Assembly (NCBI GenBank): GCA_038040445.1 | Contig: JBBPIG010000019.1 | Location: 1-64,000, forward strand | Length of the DNA stretch: 64,000 nucleotides | Reading direction: 5' to 3' | DNA from: Acidobacteriota bacterium | Lineage (GTDB): Bacteria > Acidobacteriota > Blastocatellia > UBA7656 | Shown here: positions 61,196 to 64,000 of the stretch, one piece after another | Position numbering within the stretch: the stretch's first letter is position 1 | How the letters are laid out: each line of letters starts with the position of its first letter | The notes under the pieces: generated by a model | Seen by the model: the letters and a program-made list of their open reading frames with translations, nothing else | Database searches by the model: none | Told to the model about the DNA's origin: nothing | Translations under genes and position numbers: made by a program

Positions 61196-62224
61196 ATGAT
61201 CGGCATTGGAGTCATCGGCTACGGATACTGGGGGCCGAATCTGGTCCGCAACTTTGCTGAAGCCCCAGGCGCGTCGCTCGTAGGCATATGCGACAAACGC
61301 GAAGAGCGGCTCGCGGAAGCGCGCCGCCGCTATTCCTCGGCGCGAGTAACGGAGCATTATGCTGAGTTGCTGGCTGATCCCGCGATTGATGCCGTCGCCA
61401 TCGCCACGCCGGTCTCGTCTCACTTCGAACTGGCGATTGAAGCTCTCAGATCCGATAAGCACGTGTTGGTTGAAAAACCGCTTGCTTCGACGTCCGAACA
61501 AGCGGCGCAGTTGATCGAAGAAGCAGCCAGCCGCAATCTGGTGTTGATGGTCGATCACACCTTCGTCTACACCGGCGCCGTCCGCAAGATACGCGAGATG
61601 GTCAATTCCGGCGCGCTTGGAGACATCTACTACTACGATTCCGTTCGCGTGAACCTCGGCCTGTTTCAGCACGACGTGAACGTAATCTGGGATCTGGCCG
61701 TGCACGATCTGTCGATACTGGACTTCGTGTTGCCGAGTAAGCCGGTCGCAGTTTCGGCTACCGGCATCAGTCACATCCCGGGCCAACCGGAAAACGTTGC
61801 GTACTTAACGCTGTTTTTCGCTGATACCAAGATCGCGCATCTTCATGTGAACTGGCTTGCGCCGGTTAAGATCAGACGTACGCTCATCGGCGGCAGCGAG
61901 AGGATGATTGTCTATGACGACCTGGAGCCCAGCGAGAAGATCAAGATCTACGACAAGGGTGTGAGCGTTTCGCCCTTGCATGAAGAAGTTTATGAGCTGC
62001 TGGTTAGCTATCGCTCCGGCGACATGTGGGCCCCGAAGCTGGACCAGACGGAGGGCCTTCAAACAGAAGCGCGGCATTTCATCGATTGCATCGAGAACAA
62101 TAAGCGCCCGGTAACCGATGGGGATGCCGGCCTGAGAGTAGTGCGCCTGCTCGAGGCTGCCGAGAAGTCTATGAGCGCACGCGGCCAGCTTGTGGAGCTT
62201 CCACGTTCGGAGCAAGCAGAGTGA
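61196..62224 (+). CDS. Gfo/Idh/MocA-family oxidoreductase
   Basis: A 342-residue NAD(P)-dependent enzyme: IGVIGYGYWGPNLVRNFAEA (Rossmann start), VAIATPVSSHFELAIEAL, HVLVEKPLAST (the typical EKP Lys) and VIWDLAVHDLSILDFVLP (the His/Asp pair). Homologues of the WlbA/WbpB type oxidise UDP-GlcNAc derivatives at C3, matching the acetyltransferase upstream. It starts at ATG 61196; its upstream bases are the inverted TTCTGCC repeat, so the ribosome site is weak. The C-terminal part (IENNKRPVTDGDAGLRVVRLLE) is usual for the family. Confidence 0.88.
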   Translation: MIGIGVIGYGYWGPNLVRNFAEAPGASLVGICDKREERLAEARRRYSSARVTEHYAELLADPAIDAVAIATPVSSHFELAIEALRSDKHVLVEKPLASTSEQAAQLIEEAASRNLVLMVDHTFVYTGAVRKIREMVNSGALGDIYYYDSVRVNLGLFQHDVNVIWDLAVHDLSILDFVLPSKPVAVSATGISHIPGQPENVAYLTLFFADTKIAHLHVNWLAPVKIRRTLIGGSERMIVYDDLEPSEKIKIYDKGVSVSPLHEEVYELLVSYRSGDMWAPKLDQTEGLQTEARHFIDCIENNKRPVTDGDAGLRVVRLLEAAEKSMSARGQLVELPRSEQAE

Positions 62225-62241
62225 TTCCTTAGCGCTAACGC

Positions 62242-63066
62242 ATGGCGGCTGTCATTCTCGCAGGGTCTTTCTCAAGGCTCTTCGCACTGATTCTCGCAAA
62301 GCTCGGACGAAGGAGTAACTTCAGATTGCGCAGCGTCTCTGTTTGCTTTCCAGCCTACAATGAGGAAGCCACAATCGAACGTGTGTTGAATGAGGCGCAC
62401 GAACTTCTGCGCGCGTCCGGGCTGGAGTACGAAATCCTGGTCTGCAATGACGGGTGCACAGACGGTACTGGACGCATCGCCGAAGAGGTGGCTGGCCGTC
62501 TGCCGCAAATCCGAGTACTCCACAATCCGCGCAACCTTGGAATTCGCGCAACCTTCGAGCGATTGTACCGCGAAGCCACCAAAGACTTCGTGTTCCTCAA
62601 CTCAACTGATCGGCAGTGGGAGACCAGTGTTCTGTTCGATATGCTCCCACTCACCCGAGACTTCGACATCGTCATCGCCTCCCGAAAAGATAAGCACTAT
62701 GGACCCGCCCGGCGTTTTGTATCCTGGGTGTTCAACATCGTGCCCACGGTTCTGTTCGGGGTAAGGACCTACGACGCTGGCGCAGTGAAGCTTGTCAGCC
62801 GCGAAATAGTCGAGCGCTTCGCGCTTGTGTCGCGTTCTCCTTTTTCCGAGGCGGAGCGCCTGATACGCGCCGCGCGGGCAGGCTATCGCATCGCCAGCTA
62901 CCCGGTGGAAGTTGAAGAGCGCGGGGCCGGCCACGCGCGAGGCGTTAGCTTCTGGGCGGTTACTGAAGCCGTCAAAGATGTGTTGCGCGTCTGGTGGGCG
63001 CTGCGAATCAAGCGGGTAGACCTGCGCTCTTCCGAAAAACCCGAAAAGCAAAGCCCGGCTCAGTGA
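62242..63066 (+). CDS. Family 2 glycosyltransferase
   Basis: A 274-residue enzyme: VSVCFPAYNEEATIERVL, ILVCNDGCTDGTGRIAEEVA, NPRNLGIRATFERLY and FVFLNSTDRQWETSVLFDML. The DxD position is STDRQ, as in some polyprenyl-phosphate-sugar transferases. Before the domain is a short hydrophobic N-terminus (VILAGSFSRLFALILAKLG), possibly an anchor. The C-terminus is basic. It follows the oxidoreductase gene with 17 bp between and should share its transcript. It probably transfers the modified sugar to a lipid carrier. The start is ATG 62242. Confidence 0.85.
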   Translation: MAAVILAGSFSRLFALILAKLGRRSNFRLRSVSVCFPAYNEEATIERVLNEAHELLRASGLEYEILVCNDGCTDGTGRIAEEVAGRLPQIRVLHNPRNLGIRATFERLYREATKDFVFLNSTDRQWETSVLFDMLPLTRDFDIVIASRKDKHYGPARRFVSWVFNIVPTVLFGVRTYDAGAVKLVSREIVERFALVSRSPFSEAERLIRAARAGYRIASYPVEVEERGAGHARGVSFWAVTEAVKDVLRVWWALRIKRVDLRSSEKPEKQSPAQ

Positions 63067-63105
63067 CCGGCTGATCTCGCTCGATCGACGCTGCGAGCGC
63101 CCGGG

Positions 63106-63864
63106 CTAGACCTGCCGCGAGCTCGCGGGTGGCGGCTTTCGAGCGAGACACACAATCGATACTCCGAACGGAAAATTCATCCATCGCAGAAGGAAGCGCT
63201 CGAACCCCAGGATCGCAATAAGAAGCGAGTTGAGCCATCCAGGGAGGACGACGTGTGAGGTCTTTGCGTGAATCGATTTCTTCGACACGCTCTGCGCAAA
63301 TCGCATAAACAAGATCGGGAAAAAAAGAAAGGTTATGTAGTAGGTGATTCGCTCCACCGAGAAGCCCGCGTTCGTGAGTTTGTTGCGCAGCTCTGAAGCG
63401 GCGTAACGGCGGCGATGATGCAGCGCTTCGTCATGCTCGCTCCAGAGAAAGCCATAAGCGGGGACCGTGATTACCAGCACGCCGCCTTCTTTCATGACCC
63501 GCAACAGCTCATCGAGCGCTCGAAGATCGTCGTCTACGTGCTCCAACATGTCCAGGGCAGTGACCAGATCGAAAGTCGAAGCCACAAACGGCAGCGATTC
63601 AACGTGAGACCGGACCAGCCCGTCGATCCCACGGCTTTTGCTGAAACCGAGCGCCTCTTCTGAAGCATCGCTGCTGAACGTGTCGCCGTACTTCGCCAGC
63701 ACTGAAAAATTCATGCCGGTTCCACATCCGACGTCGAGGATAGTGCTCTGCTTGAACTCGCGTGAGAGCTCCTCGACGAGCGATTCAAGCAAGCGCCTCC
63801 GGGCGACGAACCACCAGTAGAAGCTCTCGATCTTATGCATCTCAGCGTATTCGGCGATGTTCAT
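63106..63864 (-). CDS. Class I SAM-dependent methyltransferase
   Basis: A 252-residue methyltransferase: FYWWFVARRRLLESL at the N-terminus, ILDVGCGTGMNFSVLAKYG (AdoMet motif I), FDLVTALDMLEHVDDDLRAL (the usual motif of methyltransferase 11) and VLVITVPAYGFLWSEHDEALHHRRRY, with a hydrophobic stretch (ITYYITFLFFPILFMRFAQ) near the C-terminus that may touch the membrane. It is similar to methyltransferases of surface-glycan clusters, and it converges with the glycosyltransferase at 62242. The substrate is unknown. After its start at 63864 only the window tail (63865-64000) remains, where no gene is supported. Confidence 0.88.
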   Translation of the reverse strand: MNIAEYAEMHKIESFYWWFVARRRLLESLVEELSREFKQSTILDVGCGTGMNFSVLAKYGDTFSSDASEEALGFSKSRGIDGLVRSHVESLPFVASTFDLVTALDMLEHVDDDLRALDELLRVMKEGGVLVITVPAYGFLWSEHDEALHHRRRYAASELRNKLTNAGFSVERITYYITFLFFPILFMRFAQSVSKKSIHAKTSHVVLPGWLNSLLIAILGFERFLLRWMNFPFGVSIVCLARKPPPASSRQV

Positions 63865-64000
63865 CTATCGATTATTCTCCGATGCTCCCGTAAGAGTTCT
63901 GTTACAAGCCCTCGCCGGCTACCGGACAGGGCTCGATTCGAAACTACTGCGATCGTGGTTGTGCTGAGGGTCCAGTGGGATGAACGCTTCGCGCGGTGAG
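63865..64000. other. Window tail without an identified gene
   Basis: Upstream of the methyltransferase start. It may carry its promoter. No start codon with a good ribosome site for a rightward gene is visible in these bases. Confidence 0.3.

Noticed and set aside
1-64000. tRNA and rRNA genes
   Set aside because: No conserved rRNA stretch or plausible tRNA cloverleaf was found by reading the gaps; a dedicated tRNA scan could not be run.

Overview
The window looks like a chromosome segment of an Acidobacteriota bacterium, probably class Blastocatellia. This rests on family resemblance, not on a marker gene: a VWFA-related protein of the acidobacterial type (27813-28943), secreted proteins carrying a KEYVYAGGRLVATEE-like motif next to an RHS giant, a TPR protein and a small CECG/CICD-type exported protein, form II Mo-hydroxylase genes, and many short palindromic or heptameric extragenic repeats. 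No rRNA or tRNA gene, complete insertion sequence, prophage or CRISPR array was recognised.

Layout. 1-5.8 kb (minus strand): a surface/secreted locus with the 5' part of an RHS/YD-repeat giant that runs off the left edge, a membrane-anchored unknown protein, a short chaperone-like C-terminal fragment and an exported protein made of two tandem domains. 6-10.2 kb: a minus-strand regulator cluster (an unknown protein, a zinc-ribbon/sigma-region-4 protein, a receiver without its phosphoacceptor, an AraC protein, a TPR protein). Two of these genes share a duplicated leader and N-terminus. 10.5-13.1 kb: a class A penicillin-binding protein. 13.3-14.9 kb: a truncated Uma2 gene abutting a four-gene, overlapping PIN-toxin module. 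15.0-22.6 kb: a type I restriction-modification operon, hsdM-hsdS-ATPase/TOPRIM-like-hsdR, with every junction overlapping.

22.9-36.5 kb is mostly housekeeping: class I fructose-bisphosphate aldolase, a Clp ATPase, VWFA protein, HemW, nucleotide-sugar epimerase plus glycosyltransferase, a Tat-exported multicopper oxidase and a ferritin-like protein. 36.6-45.9 kb (plus strand): recQ, rho, an MNT/HI0074 pair, a GHKL fragment, asnS, then LOG-arginase-membrane protein-Ddl. 46.2-48.7 kb (minus): pdxJ, a dolichyl-phosphate-sugar-type glycosyltransferase and a zinc-ribbon/GspG-like fusion.

49.0-55.0 kb (minus) is a CO-dehydrogenase-family molybdenum hydroxylase operon (coxS-coxL-DUF29-coxM-coxG-dienelactone hydrolase). 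Large repeat hairpins lie between coxS and coxL and between coxM and coxG. The coxL loop AYRGAGR marks form II, so CO need not be the substrate. 55.2-64 kb: a DUF433/PIN-like pair, ribF, thiO, and an envelope-glycan set (polytopic membrane protein, left-handed beta-helix acyltransferase, Gfo/Idh oxidoreductase, glycosyltransferase, methyltransferase).

The most interesting observations are the restriction operon with an embedded OLD-like protein, the duplicated leader shared by two unrelated genes, the overlapping PIN module, intrinsic terminators placed directly in front of two start codons, and extragenic repeats that have entered or abut coding sequence.
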